Assembly: GCF_004798935.1 (NCBI RefSeq)
Contig: NZ_RAHT01000006.1
Location: 62,001 to 126,000, forward strand
DNA: 64,000 nt
Direction: 5' to 3'
DNA from: Ningiella ruwaisensis
GTDB lineage: Bacteria > Pseudomonadota > Gammaproteobacteria > Enterobacterales > Alteromonadaceae
Each line of letters starts with the position of its first letter. Position 1 is the first letter of the stretch. The position numbers were made by a program, and so were the translations under genes. The notes under the pieces are model-generated. The model made no database searches. It worked only from the letters and a program-made list of their open reading frames with translations, and had not been told where the DNA came from. This document shows positions 25,399 to 34,485 of the stretch, piece by piece.

Positions 25399-26298
25399 AT
25401 GAAACAATCATTATCTAAGCGACATTCCGTTTTTTCGCTTGCCTTTTATTCACTGGCATTAGCCGGTGTCTCACTCATGTTAGGAGCATGCAGTGACGCG
25501 GGCCAAAGTACAGAAAGTACAGAAAATCAGACTGATATTGGTAGCTCAAGCAGAGTGGAAGTGAGCGATAGTGACGCTCATGCAAGCGCACAAGAACAGC
25601 AAACTGAGCAAGCCTCGCAAGCAATGAACACCCTGAGCGAGGAAGAACGCGAACAAGGCTATCAGCTTTTATTTGATGGAAAAACGACTGAAGGCTGGCG
25701 TGGCTTTAACAGAGATGATTTTCCGCCTAACTGGGTAGTCGAAAACGGAACTTTGCACATGGTGGGTATAGCCAATATGAGCGATACCCAGAAGGAAAAT
25801 CGCGGCGATATTATATATGATGAAACGTATAGTGACTTTATTCTAAAACTTGAATGGAAAATTTCGCCAGCGGGTAATTCAGGCATTTTTTACCTAGGTG
25901 AAGAAAGCGAAGAGTACGATTTTATTTGGAAAACCGCACCAGAAATGCAAATTCTGGATAACGACGGCCATCCGGATGCTTCAAAGGGAAAAGATGGCAA
26001 TCGTCAGGCAGGTTCGCTCTATGATCTGGTTCCGGCAGAGCCACAAAATGCAGCACCCGTTGGCCAGTGGAATCAGGTAGAAATTCATGTGAGCGACCGC
26101 AAAGTCAAACATATACAAAATGGCGAAGTGGTGGTGGAATACGAAATGGATACCCCCGAGTGGAATGCGATGATAGCTGTCAGTAAATTCCCTGCCTTGA
26201 ACGAAAATTGGGCGCAGGTGCCTGAATCCGGCTACATCGGTTTGCAGGATCACAGCGATCCGGTTTGGTTTAGAAACATTCGAATCAAGAAGCTATAA
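25399..26298 (+). CDS. DUF1080 lipoprotein (3-keto-disaccharide hydrolase-like)
   Basis: The protein has 299 residues. The signal peptide ends in lipobox LGAC with Cys31, so it is a lipoprotein. A low-complexity Ser/Glu/Gln-rich tether (32-80) leads to a DUF1080 (concanavalin-like) domain from about 90: LLFDGKTTEGWRGF, FILKLEWKISPAGNSGIFY, EMQILDNDGHPD and VWFRNIRIKKL. Members have been described as 3-keto-glycoside hydrolases. With the upstream FAD dehydrogenase pair, this suggests oxidation of a glycoside at C3 followed by cleavage of the 3-keto product in the periplasm. The substrate is not known. The operon ends in a strong terminator 10 bp after the stop. Confidence 0.87.
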   Translation: MKQSLSKRHSVFSLAFYSLALAGVSLMLGACSDAGQSTESTENQTDIGSSSRVEVSDSDAHASAQEQQTEQASQAMNTLSEEEREQGYQLLFDGKTTEGWRGFNRDDFPPNWVVENGTLHMVGIANMSDTQKENRGDIIYDETYSDFILKLEWKISPAGNSGIFYLGEESEEYDFIWKTAPEMQILDNDGHPDASKGKDGNRQAGSLYDLVPAEPQNAAPVGQWNQVEIHVSDRKVKHIQNGEVVVEYEMDTPEWNAMIAVSKFPALNENWAQVPESGYIGLQDHSDPVWFRNIRIKKL

Positions 26299-26307
26299 CA
26301 AGCAAAA

Positions 26308-26348
26308 AACGCTACGGATAATCTTCATCCGTAGCGTTTCTCTTTTTT
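26308..26348 (+). terminator. Rho-independent terminator of the sugar-oxidation operon
   Basis: Perfect 12-bp arms AACGCTACGGAT / ATCCGTAGCGTT around a 7-base loop are followed by TCTC and a T6 run. Confidence 0.92.
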
Positions 26349-26404
26349 AATTCATAATTTTAAGTAACTCAGTATTTTACAATGCTTCTAAGGCGTGCGA
26401 GTAA

Positions 26405-26650
26405 TTACATTGTGCCAGGATTCATAAATTTACATACAAACACTGCCTGGCCTACTTGCTGATAGGTGTAAGTGAACTCACGACCGAGCTTTGCCATAAG
26501 ATAATCCGCGTCTCCTGTTACAAAGGTTGCGGTTTTACCCACTGACACACTTAAATTTTCATCGTCTTGCAAACGCTCAATAAAGGCCAGTACAATCGAG
26601 GTATAATTGTCATCGAGCGGATAGCAAGAAATTTCAGCGCTGATTTTCAT
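26405..26650 (-). CDS. Thiamine/HMP-binding-like small protein (YkoF/MTH1187 family)
   Basis: The protein has 81 residues and is cytoplasmic. The start MKISAEISCYPLDDNYTSIV and the ferredoxin-like pattern of strands and helices resemble the small thiamine/hydroxymethylpyrimidine-binding family (YkoF-related). It is short for that family but single-domain members of this size exist. It is isolated, convergent with the terminator of the sugar operon, and has no thiamine genes nearby. Assignment rests on the N-terminal pattern only. Confidence 0.6.
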   Translation of the reverse strand: MKISAEISCYPLDDNYTSIVLAFIERLQDDENLSVSVGKTATFVTGDADYLMAKLGREFTYTYQQVGQAVFVCKFMNPGTM

Positions 26651-26834
26651 AAGTGTTATTCAAACTCTGTAACAAGTGTCGCAATATTACGACAGTTTTT
26701 CTTATTTTCCTAGTTTACAGCAACATACAAAGAAAAAACGTCGAATCTTTAATATTTGATGTCGTTAGCATCGGGTATGCCGAGCCAGAGTAAACGTTGG
26801 CTCCGATATCATTCTTTTTATTTAAGGAGAAAAT

Positions 26835-27416
26835 GTGAAAATATTTACAATGCCTTTCTTATCGGGTGTTACTGCATTTAGCCGTGTTTTGGCAGTTTTA
26901 TTACTACTGGCTTTAACACAAAATAACGCATACGCGGTGGATTTGCCCGGTTTTGAAGACGGTCCGGTGATTCAGGGTTTTGGCAAACATGCAAAAGTGC
27001 CAAGTGCTTCGCTGAGTAGTCGAGATACATTTAAGATTGCCTTTGATGTGGCCGCCGGCGCTGGAGCAGGAGAAGTAAACAGAAAGTTCGATAGCTTGGC
27101 GCGTTTTATCAATATGCATGTCGCTTCGGGTGTGCCAAAAGAAAATATTGAACTTGTACTGGTCGTGCATGGAAAAGCGTCTATAGATTTACTGAAAAGT
27201 CCTATCTATGCCCGCGTGTATGAAACAGATAACGCGAATGTCCCTTTGCTACAAAGTCTTATGGATAATGGCGTTAGAATTATCTTATGCGGTCAAACGG
27301 CCAAGGCCTATGAGATATCGGTCGATCAACTGGTAGACGGGATAAGCGTTGAGCTTTCAGCGATGACAGCGCATGCACTGTTGCAACAACAAGGGTTTAC
27401 GGTAAACCCGTTTTAA
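26835..27416 (+). CDS. Periplasmic DsrE-family protein
   Basis: The protein has 193 residues. The GTG start is set by AAGGAG 6 bp upstream, and the ATG one frame away stops at once. A signal peptide of about 35 residues ends near AYA. The mature part matches DsrE/DsrF-like folds: a core FKIAFDVA, LARFINMHV, IELVLVVHGKA and a single cysteine in RIILCGQTAKAY that would be the reactive residue. Such proteins handle sulfur or redox chemistry, and exported members are common but not assigned. It lies 32 bp upstream of an Atm1-type exporter gene on the same strand, so the two may be co-expressed. Confidence 0.82.
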   Translation: MKIFTMPFLSGVTAFSRVLAVLLLLALTQNNAYAVDLPGFEDGPVIQGFGKHAKVPSASLSSRDTFKIAFDVAAGAGAGEVNRKFDSLARFINMHVASGVPKENIELVLVVHGKASIDLLKSPIYARVYETDNANVPLLQSLMDNGVRIILCGQTAKAYEISVDQLVDGISVELSAMTAHALLQQQGFTVNPF

Positions 27417-27448
27417 TTTATTTCCACACTCAATAAGAAGGGCATTAC

Positions 27449-29254
27449 ATGCGCTCAACCCGTTTTCCGATAAACGAAGACGCTAAATTCAATTGGCGCG
27501 TGTTAACGCAACTTTGGCCCTATTTGGCAGAATTTAAGAGCCGGGTCTGGCTTGCTCTGAGTTGTTTGGTGTTCGCAAAAATCGCCAGTGTTACCCTGCC
27601 CTTCGTACTGAAGCATATTGTCGATAATCTTAACCTTGAAGGTGCCAAAGAGACGGTGATGGGAGTGATAATCGCTCTCATCATTGCATATGGCTTGCTT
27701 CGCCTTGCTAACGTCCTGTTCGGCGAGATACGCGATACCCTATTTGGTCGCGTAACTGAGCGTGCCATGCGAAGATTAGGCTTAAGCGTATTTAATCATC
27801 TGCATCGACTGGATTTAGACTTTCACCTATCCCGTCAAACCGGAGGGTTGTCGAGAGACATGGAGCGAGGGACAAGCGGTATCAGCTTTCTCATGCGTTT
27901 TATGGTCTTCAATATTGGCCCTACGCTTTTAGAAATCGCGATGGTAGTAGGGATTTTGTTTTACAACTATGGTTTCACCTTCGCGACCGTCATATTAACA
28001 AGCGTGCTCATTTATGTTGTATTTTCGATGCGCGCCACCGATTGGCGAACGAAGTACGTAAAAGAGCTTAACCAAGCCGACAATCAATCTAACACGCGCG
28101 CGATTGATAGTTTGCTGAATTTTGAAACCGTTAAATACTTTAACAATGAAGGTTTTGAAGCAGAACGTTACGATCTTGGACTGGCAAATTGGGAAGTTGC
28201 CAGGCGCAAAAACCGCTTGTCGCTATTTGCCTTAAACGGGGGGCAAGCATTGATTATCGCCCTTGCGATGACTTCAATGTTAGCCTTGGCCGCGTTTGAA
28301 GTGGCAGAAGGCAATATGACCATTGGTGATTTTGTTCTGGTTAACGCGTTTACCATGCAAATCTTTATGCCGCTTAACTTTTTAGGCTTTGTGTATCGGG
28401 AAATTCGCGGCTCCTTAACTAATATCGAGAATCTGTTTAAACTGCTTGAGCGCTCCCCTGGTATTCAAGATTCGCCAGATGCAAAAGAGTTAAGTGTCGA
28501 TAAGGGCAAGATTACGTTTTCTCAGGTGAATTTTGGCTACAGCGAGGCCAGACAAATCTTGCATGATGTAAGCTTTAGTATTGGCGCGGGTGAAAAGGTG
28601 GCAGTAGTCGGTGAAAGCGGCTCAGGAAAATCCACACTCGTTAAACTACTTTTTAGATTTTATGATATCGACAGCGGTAGCATCAGTATCGACGGTCAGT
28701 CTATAGCTTCAGTTACACAGCATTCGCTTCGCAAATGCATCGGAATTGTGCCGCAAGATACGGTTCTGTTTAACGACAGTCTCTATGAAAATATCCGCTA
28801 TGGTCGTCCAGAAGCAAATGATGAAGATATTCAGGAAGCGATAAAATTGGCGCATTTGGATGCCTTTATCGCGAAATTGCCAGAGGGTACCGATACACAA
28901 GTTGGGGAGCGTGGATTAAAGCTATCAGGCGGTGAAAAACAGCGTGTAGCCATCGCCAGAGCGATTTTGAAACGCCCGCCAATTATGGTGTTTGACGAAG
29001 CTACATCATCGCTCGACTCGCAGTCTGAACAAGCCATTTTAAGTGCGCTTAAGGCGCTGGCGAAAGGTCACACCAGCCTAATGATAGCGCACAGGTTATC
29101 AACAATCGTCGATGCCGACAAAATACTTGTTATGCATCAAGGCCGAATTATTGAATCTGGTTCACACGAGAAGCTACTGGAGGCTGATGGTCACTATGCC
29201 AAGCTATGGCGCTCGCAACTAAAACAAAAGCAAGCGCCATCAACCTTGTCTTAG
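27449..29254 (+). CDS. Atm1/HMT1-type ABC exporter (fused permease and ATPase)
   Basis: The half-transporter has 601 residues. Six membrane helices lie at about 25-320, including the family segment ITLPFVLKHIVDNL-like SVTLPFVLKHIVDN. The ATPase domain has Walker A GESGSGKST, signature LSGGEKQRVAIARA, Walker B IMVFDEATSSLDS and H-loop IAHRLST. Overall resemblance is to the Atm1/ABCB7 group, which export glutathione-linked or metal-linked sulfur compounds across the inner membrane as homodimers. The preceding periplasmic DsrE protein fits a sulfur or thiol theme, though that link is inferred from proximity. Confidence 0.9.
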   Translation: MRSTRFPINEDAKFNWRVLTQLWPYLAEFKSRVWLALSCLVFAKIASVTLPFVLKHIVDNLNLEGAKETVMGVIIALIIAYGLLRLANVLFGEIRDTLFGRVTERAMRRLGLSVFNHLHRLDLDFHLSRQTGGLSRDMERGTSGISFLMRFMVFNIGPTLLEIAMVVGILFYNYGFTFATVILTSVLIYVVFSMRATDWRTKYVKELNQADNQSNTRAIDSLLNFETVKYFNNEGFEAERYDLGLANWEVARRKNRLSLFALNGGQALIIALAMTSMLALAAFEVAEGNMTIGDFVLVNAFTMQIFMPLNFLGFVYREIRGSLTNIENLFKLLERSPGIQDSPDAKELSVDKGKITFSQVNFGYSEARQILHDVSFSIGAGEKVAVVGESGSGKSTLVKLLFRFYDIDSGSISIDGQSIASVTQHSLRKCIGIVPQDTVLFNDSLYENIRYGRPEANDEDIQEAIKLAHLDAFIAKLPEGTDTQVGERGLKLSGGEKQRVAIARAILKRPPIMVFDEATSSLDSQSEQAILSALKALAKGHTSLMIAHRLSTIVDADKILVMHQGRIIESGSHEKLLEADGHYAKLWRSQLKQKQAPSTLS

Positions 29255-29258
29255 CTTA

Positions 29259-30635
29259 CTAACTCTTAAGCTGCTTTAAATGGTCTGCGACTAAAAAGGC
29301 CATTTCAAGCACCTGATCTGCATTTAAGCGTGGGTCGCACTGCGTTTTGTACGCCTGGGCTAAATCGTCATCGCTAATTTCGTAGGCACCGCCAGTGCAT
29401 TCGGTGACGTGTTGCCCTGTCATTTCTAAATGAATGCCGCCTGCGTGCGTTCCTTCCGCTGCGTGAGCATCAAAGAACTGCTTAATTTCTCGCAGTATTG
29501 CATCAAAATTTCGCGTTTTATACCCTGAAGAGGCTTTAAATGTATTGCCATGCATTGGATCAGAGCTCCACACAACATTTCGTCCTTCCTGCTTAACGCG
29601 TCTCAGTAGACGGGGTAAGTTATCTGCAAGTTTATCTGCCCCCATTCGCGTGATCAGGGTTAATCGGCCCGCTGAATTGTCGGGATTTAGCGCGTCGATA
29701 AGCCTTATCAGCTCATCTTCATCCATGCCAGGCCCCACTTTGACACCAACAGGATTATGAATACCTTTGAAAAACTCCACATGAGCGTGATCAAGCTGTC
29801 GGGTTCGCTCACCAATCCATAGCATATGCGCTGAGCAGTTATAAGGTTTGCCTGTGAGTGTGTCGATGCGCGTAAGTGCCTGCTCGTAATTTAACAGAAG
29901 CGCCTCGTGCGAGGTATATAAAGACGTTTCGTGTAGCGCAGAGGTGTTTGAACTATTAATGCCAATCACATCCATAAAGCCAAGCGTGTCTTGAATGCGT
30001 TGCGCCAAATCCTGATAACGATCTTTAAGTGGATTATTTTCAAGAAAGGCCATATTCCATCGATTAACCTGATGCAAATCTGCCAAGCCCCCCTGGGCAA
30101 AGGCGCGCAACAGATTCAATGTAGACGCACTGCGATGATAAGCGTCTAGCATACGCGTGGGATCTGGCTCACGGGCGCTTTCAGTAAATTCAAAGCTATT
30201 AATAATATCACCGCGATAAGATGGTAAACTCACGCCATCGATCGTTTCCAAATCGGCTGAGCGAGGCTTCGCGTATTGGCCTGCCATACGTGCCACCTTA
30301 GTGACAGGTGAACGACCTGCAAATGTTAGCACCACAGCCATTTGAAGTATGACTTTGAAAGTATCACGAATTTTTGGCGCATTAAACTCTTCAAACGATT
30401 CAGCACAATCACCACCCTGGAGTAAAAAGCCCTTTCCATGACAAACGTCGCCAAGCTGCTTGTAGAGTTGCCGCGTTTCTTCGGCAAATACCAGCGGCGG
30501 GTAGCTTGCAATTTTTTTCTCTACATCTTTTAAAGCGTCTTGGTTGTTGTAGGTAGGCTGTTGCAATATTGGCTTTTTGCGCCAACTATCAATACTCCAC
30601 TGACTCACTTGTTTTCCTTTCATGTTGGTGTTCAA
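29259..30635 (-). CDS. Class II 3-deoxy-7-phosphoheptulonate (DAHP) synthase
   Basis: The protein has 458 residues, the plant/microbial class II type, which differs from AroF/G/H. The start is [18 protein letters not shown]. Motifs typical of the family are present: [59 protein letters not shown] and SDPMHGNT. It condenses phosphoenolpyruvate and erythrose 4-phosphate, the first step of the shikimate pathway, in the cytoplasm. The gene converges on the Atm1 exporter with a 4-bp gap and is probably monocistronic. Confidence 0.95.
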   Translation of the reverse strand: MNTNMKGKQVSQWSIDSWRKKPILQQPTYNNQDALKDVEKKIASYPPLVFAEETRQLYKQLGDVCHGKGFLLQGGDCAESFEEFNAPKIRDTFKVILQMAVVLTFAGRSPVTKVARMAGQYAKPRSADLETIDGVSLPSYRGDIINSFEFTESAREPDPTRMLDAYHRSASTLNLLRAFAQGGLADLHQVNRWNMAFLENNPLKDRYQDLAQRIQDTLGFMDVIGINSSNTSALHETSLYTSHEALLLNYEQALTRIDTLTGKPYNCSAHMLWIGERTRQLDHAHVEFFKGIHNPVGVKVGPGMDEDELIRLIDALNPDNSAGRLTLITRMGADKLADNLPRLLRRVKQEGRNVVWSSDPMHGNTFKASSGYKTRNFDAILREIKQFFDAHAAEGTHAGGIHLEMTGQHVTECTGGAYEISDDDLAQAYKTQCDPRLNADQVLEMAFLVADHLKQLKS

Positions 30636-30718
30636 TAAAATCTTTGTCGTCTATCGCTTTTTTTCTTATTAGGCTTTCAAAACATTTTTAAACGCAGATC
30701 CAAAATAATATCACAGAT

Positions 30719-31555
30719 TTATTGGCATGCGCTGACAAAATAACTGCTTTGACCATCTTGGCTGATGATTGACTCGAAGGGGTGCTCATAAAGCTCAGAG
30801 AGCGCAGTAATACTCAAAACATCATTTAGCTTCCCTTGCTTAAAAATGCGGCCGTTTTTTAACAAACAGGCGTGTGAGCAATACGTTTGTACCTGATTGA
30901 TATCATGATGACTCATCACCAGCGTATTTCCCTTTTCCTGCAAAAGCTTAAACAGGGCCAGAGCCTTATGTTGATAATTAACATCAAGTTGCTGAAGCGG
31001 CTCATCAAGTAAAACAAGCGCTTGCCCTTTTTCGATTTTTTGCCCAATTTGTAATAAATTTCGTGCAAGGTGGACGCGTTGCTTCTCGCCACCAGAAAGC
31101 TTGCAAAAGCTTCGTTTCATCAAAGTTGCAATATTAAGATGCGCTTCTAACTGGTACAAAAAATCCTTACCTGATGTTTGTTTCTCTTGAGCTTCGCCTT
31201 GAATAAACTCAAATACATTATTTGGCACACCTGCGAAAAAGTGCAAAAGCTCCGCGACACTTATTGCAAATTCACTGTGATAATCCTGCGTGACTAAGCA
31301 TCGGGAAGTGCTTAACGTTGGCAAGTCTAAGTCCGAAAGCTCACGCCAGTGCATTTGTGAGTTATCATCGGCAATCTCAAGACAGATTTTCCCTTCGCCC
31401 GCTTCTTGCAATGGCGCTATTCCAGAAACGACTTCCAATAAGGAACTTTTACCAGCGCCGTTTGGCCCCATGACTGCCCAGAACTGCCCTCTGACAATGT
31501 TAATAGTCACATCGTACAACCTGTTATTTAAATGCAGATTTTTAACCTTAAGCAA
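30719..31555 (-). CDS. ABC transporter ATP-binding protein, BtuD/HmuV-like
   Basis: The protein has 278 residues from a TTG start at 31555, chosen because AGCAGGA lies 6 bp upstream and the conserved LKVKNLHLNNRLYDV begins there. A longer frame to 31645 would add 30 residues unlike the family. Walker A is GPNGAGKSSLLEV, signature KLSGGEKQRVHLAR, Walker B LVLLDEPLQQLD and H-loop VMSHHDINQ. This pattern is that of iron-siderophore, haem and B12 importers (BtuD, HmuV, FecE). The matching permease is probably the BtuC-like gene at 37076-38047, which is unusually far away. No substrate-binding gene is in the window. Confidence 0.82.
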   Translation of the reverse strand: MLKVKNLHLNNRLYDVTINIVRGQFWAVMGPNGAGKSSLLEVVSGIAPLQEAGEGKICLEIADDNSQMHWRELSDLDLPTLSTSRCLVTQDYHSEFAISVAELLHFFAGVPNNVFEFIQGEAQEKQTSGKDFLYQLEAHLNIATLMKRSFCKLSGGEKQRVHLARNLLQIGQKIEKGQALVLLDEPLQQLDVNYQHKALALFKLLQEKGNTLVMSHHDINQVQTYCSHACLLKNGRIFKQGKLNDVLSITALSELYEHPFESIISQDGQSSYFVSACQ

Positions 31556-31730
31556 TGTTTTTCCTGCTGTGCGGTAGTCTTGTATACCCGAATTGGCCGA
31601 AACGAATAAGCTAGGGCACTTAAAAGAATGGCAAGGCCTTGGCAAGGTAGCTTGTCAGGTTTGCCCAGTACCGGCAAATTATGTCATTATTCGCAGATGG
31701 ATTCATTACTTCATCGATAAGAAAAATAAT

Positions 31731-33224
31731 ATGTCTACTACAGAAACCGGAATTCTATCCATTGATCAAGGTACCACTTCAAGCCGCGCCATTGTTTTTT
31801 TAAAAAGCGGAGAAATAGTGGCAAGTGCTCAACAGGAGTTCACCCAGTATTACCCGGATAATGGGTGGGTGGAACACGATCCAGAAGAAATATGGCGTTC
31901 TACCCTACTGGTTTCAAAACAAGCGATAGAAGCTGCCGCCACAAAAGGCATTAAAGTAGCCTGTATCGGTATAACAAATCAGCGTGAAACCACGCTTGTA
32001 TGGGATAAGTCAACCGGCAAAGCCATTTACAATGCGATTGTGTGGCAAGACCGGCGCACTGCTTCAATATGTAAAGATATCCAGAGTGAGCTTGAGACCG
32101 TACGCGCAAAAACCGGGCTCTTGTTGGACCCTTATTTTTCAGCCACCAAAATTAGCTGGATATTAGATGAAGTAACCGGTGCGCGCGAATTGGCCGAAAA
32201 AGGACAATTGGCTTTTGGTACGGTAGATTCGTTCATTACCTGGCGTTTAACGCAAGGTAAATCTCATATCACTGATGCAAGCAACGCAAGTCGAACAAAT
32301 TTATATAATATTCATACAGGCAAATGGGACGAAGACCTTCTTTCGCTATTTCGCGTGCCTAAAAGCATGCTTCCCGAGGTAAAAAACTGCTCTGACGATT
32401 TTGGCGTATCTGAAAAAAATGTTCTTGGACATGCCTTACCTATCACGGGAATTGCCGGTGATCAACAGGCGGCTTTATTTGGGCAATGCTGCTTTAATGC
32501 AGGTGAGTTAAAATCCACTTATGGTACGGGCTGCTTTGCTTTGCTAAATACAGGCGAAAATCCTGTCGATTCCAAGCATAAATTATTAACAACCGTTGGC
32601 TATCAGTTAAACGGTAAAACCACCTACGCGCTTGAAGGCGCGATTTTTACCGCGGGCGCGAACATTCAATGGCTTAGAGACGGTATTCAAGTTATTGAAC
32701 ATGCGCGGCAAACCCAAACGCTCGCTGAAACGCTATCTTATGATCACGGCGTCTTTCTTGTACCAGGCTTTGCAGGGTTAGGCGCGCCACATTGGAACCC
32801 AAACGCTCGCGCGAGTTTATTTGGTATGACGCGTAACACAACAGCCGCTCATCTGGCTCGCGCCGGACTGGAGGCAGTATGCTATCAAACCTTTGATTTA
32901 CTCACCGCAATGCATAACGATGGAATGGCCTCAACGAACGTATGGGTAGATGGCGGAATGGTAGCTAATGATTGGTTGTGTCAGTTTTTAGCCGATATTT
33001 TAAATGTCCAAATTAAACGCCCTGCCATTATGGAATCGACAGCCTTAGGCGCAGCGTATTTGGCGGGCTTGCATACCGGCATTTATGAAAACCTAGAAGA
33101 TATTGCTTCGCATAAGCGAATAGACAGCAGCTTTTCGCCTAAATTAGATGAAGACACGCGCAAACAACTTTTGAAAAAGTGGCACAAAGCGGTGGATGCA
33201 ACGCTCGCATTTGCAAATGATTAA
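31731..33224 (+). CDS. glpK: Glycerol kinase
   Basis: The protein has 497 residues from the ATG at 31731, giving the family start [18 protein letters not shown]. The frame continues 46 codons upstream but this lies in the divergent promoter and has no family match. Glycerol kinase motifs include [52 protein letters not shown] and the C-terminal [11 protein letters not shown]. It phosphorylates glycerol to glycerol 3-phosphate in the cytoplasm. No glpF or glpD is adjacent, so it stands alone here. The upstream region is shared with the divergent ABC ATPase gene. Confidence 0.96.
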   Translation: MSTTETGILSIDQGTTSSRAIVFLKSGEIVASAQQEFTQYYPDNGWVEHDPEEIWRSTLLVSKQAIEAAATKGIKVACIGITNQRETTLVWDKSTGKAIYNAIVWQDRRTASICKDIQSELETVRAKTGLLLDPYFSATKISWILDEVTGARELAEKGQLAFGTVDSFITWRLTQGKSHITDASNASRTNLYNIHTGKWDEDLLSLFRVPKSMLPEVKNCSDDFGVSEKNVLGHALPITGIAGDQQAALFGQCCFNAGELKSTYGTGCFALLNTGENPVDSKHKLLTTVGYQLNGKTTYALEGAIFTAGANIQWLRDGIQVIEHARQTQTLAETLSYDHGVFLVPGFAGLGAPHWNPNARASLFGMTRNTTAAHLARAGLEAVCYQTFDLLTAMHNDGMASTNVWVDGGMVANDWLCQFLADILNVQIKRPAIMESTALGAAYLAGLHTGIYENLEDIASHKRIDSSFSPKLDEDTRKQLLKKWHKAVDATLAFAND

Positions 33225-33253
33225 CTACGCTCTAATAATCTTGGAAGATAATT

Positions 33254-34423
33254 TTAACTTTGTACATCCGGGAAAACGCGTTTGATTTGTTGCTGGGATA
33301 ATCCCCAGTGAGATTCAAGCGCTTTTGCCATCCATCCTCTAACATCGCTTGTAGGCATAAGATCGCGCCCTTCATAAAGCTCGGCCAGACCCGGCCAGCG
33401 CCCGTATATTCTGCCTCCTTGCAAAACCCTGCTGTTAGTTGCCGATGTTGGCATAGTTGAAAAGCTACCCGACAGTAAAAACATGCAACTCGCCGTACCG
33501 TGATCAGTACCTGATGTACCGTTTAATTTGGCGGTTCGGCCAAATTCGGTGCTAATTAACACTAAAGAATTCTTCCAATCTGAGCCTAATGCGTCATGCA
33601 GTGCCTTAAGTCCGTTATCTAGTCGCTCAAATTGACGTTTAATTCTATATGCCTGATTGACATGCGTATCCCATCCATTCATTTCCAGCATTGCACAACT
33701 TGTCATGCTGTCTCTGCGCAAAATCTCTGCGCACTGCTCACAAAGATATTGAAAATCAGGTCTTGGTTTTTTATCTTTTGCCATACTGCCCTGAGAAGAC
33801 TGACTTATTGCCTGTGCAAGCGTCGCAGAAAGTAAAGGATCAGATTGGTAAATATCTTCTAATCGCTGTAACAAGTCTGCATCTGCTGCCGCCAATCTTG
33901 ATGGATACCAGGTTTGCGGGTATTGCTCACTTCCTTTCAAGGCAATAGGCGTAGTCTGGGAAATCGCGAGTGAGTTACCTTGATACTCCCCGACTGCCCT
34001 GCCGAGCCATCCACTTTCATGATCCGTAAGGTCAAATCCACTCTCCATGTGGTCTTGGGCTTCAAAATGAGAACGGTCTCTATATGTTGTAGCGCTTGCA
34101 ATAACCGCTGACGCTTCATTTCTGTCGTAAAGGGTTTTGACAAACTTCAAACCTGGATGCAAACCAAACTCAGGCGCTATGGGAAGCGCTTGCTGCTGAG
34201 CCATCTGGCCATATTCACCGCGCAATGCAATTAAAGCTTTGTCTTTCAAAGGCACCACGGCATCTAATGAATCCATTGCGCCTCGCAGAAATATCCATAT
34301 GAGCTTTTTACTGGCGTGAGGCTTGTCTGAGGCCTTTGCCAGTTTAGCAAGGGCATGGCTGGGCAAACTATTGAATAGGAGCATTGCGCTACCCACGCCC
34401 TGAATAAACTGTCTTCGCTTCAT
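33254..34423 (-). CDS. DUF1501 family exported protein
   Basis: The protein has 389 residues. The N terminus MKRRQFIQGVGSAML is a twin-arginine-type signal peptide, with cleavage near ALA. The mature region has the DUF1501 landmarks: KLIWIFLRGAMDSLDAVVPL, YRDRSHFEAQDHMESG, ISTEFGRTAKLNGTSGTDHG and GGRIYGRWPG. The fold belongs to the alkaline-phosphatase/sulfatase-like group, but no reaction is established. It is second in a two-gene unit after a DUF1800 gene (62-bp gap). These two families are routinely found side by side, so a joint role is likely. Confidence 0.88.
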   Translation of the reverse strand: MKRRQFIQGVGSAMLLFNSLPSHALAKLAKASDKPHASKKLIWIFLRGAMDSLDAVVPLKDKALIALRGEYGQMAQQQALPIAPEFGLHPGLKFVKTLYDRNEASAVIASATTYRDRSHFEAQDHMESGFDLTDHESGWLGRAVGEYQGNSLAISQTTPIALKGSEQYPQTWYPSRLAAADADLLQRLEDIYQSDPLLSATLAQAISQSSQGSMAKDKKPRPDFQYLCEQCAEILRRDSMTSCAMLEMNGWDTHVNQAYRIKRQFERLDNGLKALHDALGSDWKNSLVLISTEFGRTAKLNGTSGTDHGTASCMFLLSGSFSTMPTSATNSRVLQGGRIYGRWPGLAELYEGRDLMPTSDVRGWMAKALESHWGLSQQQIKRVFPDVQS

Positions 34424-34485
34424 CCTTCTCTCCTCGCTGTGTTACACATGCGCAGCTACGCCTTTTCGTAACATGTTCTGCAGCT

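Noticed and set aside
31593-31730. N-terminal extension of glycerol kinase
   Set aside because: The 46 extra residues are unlike the family and overlap the divergent gene's upstream region.
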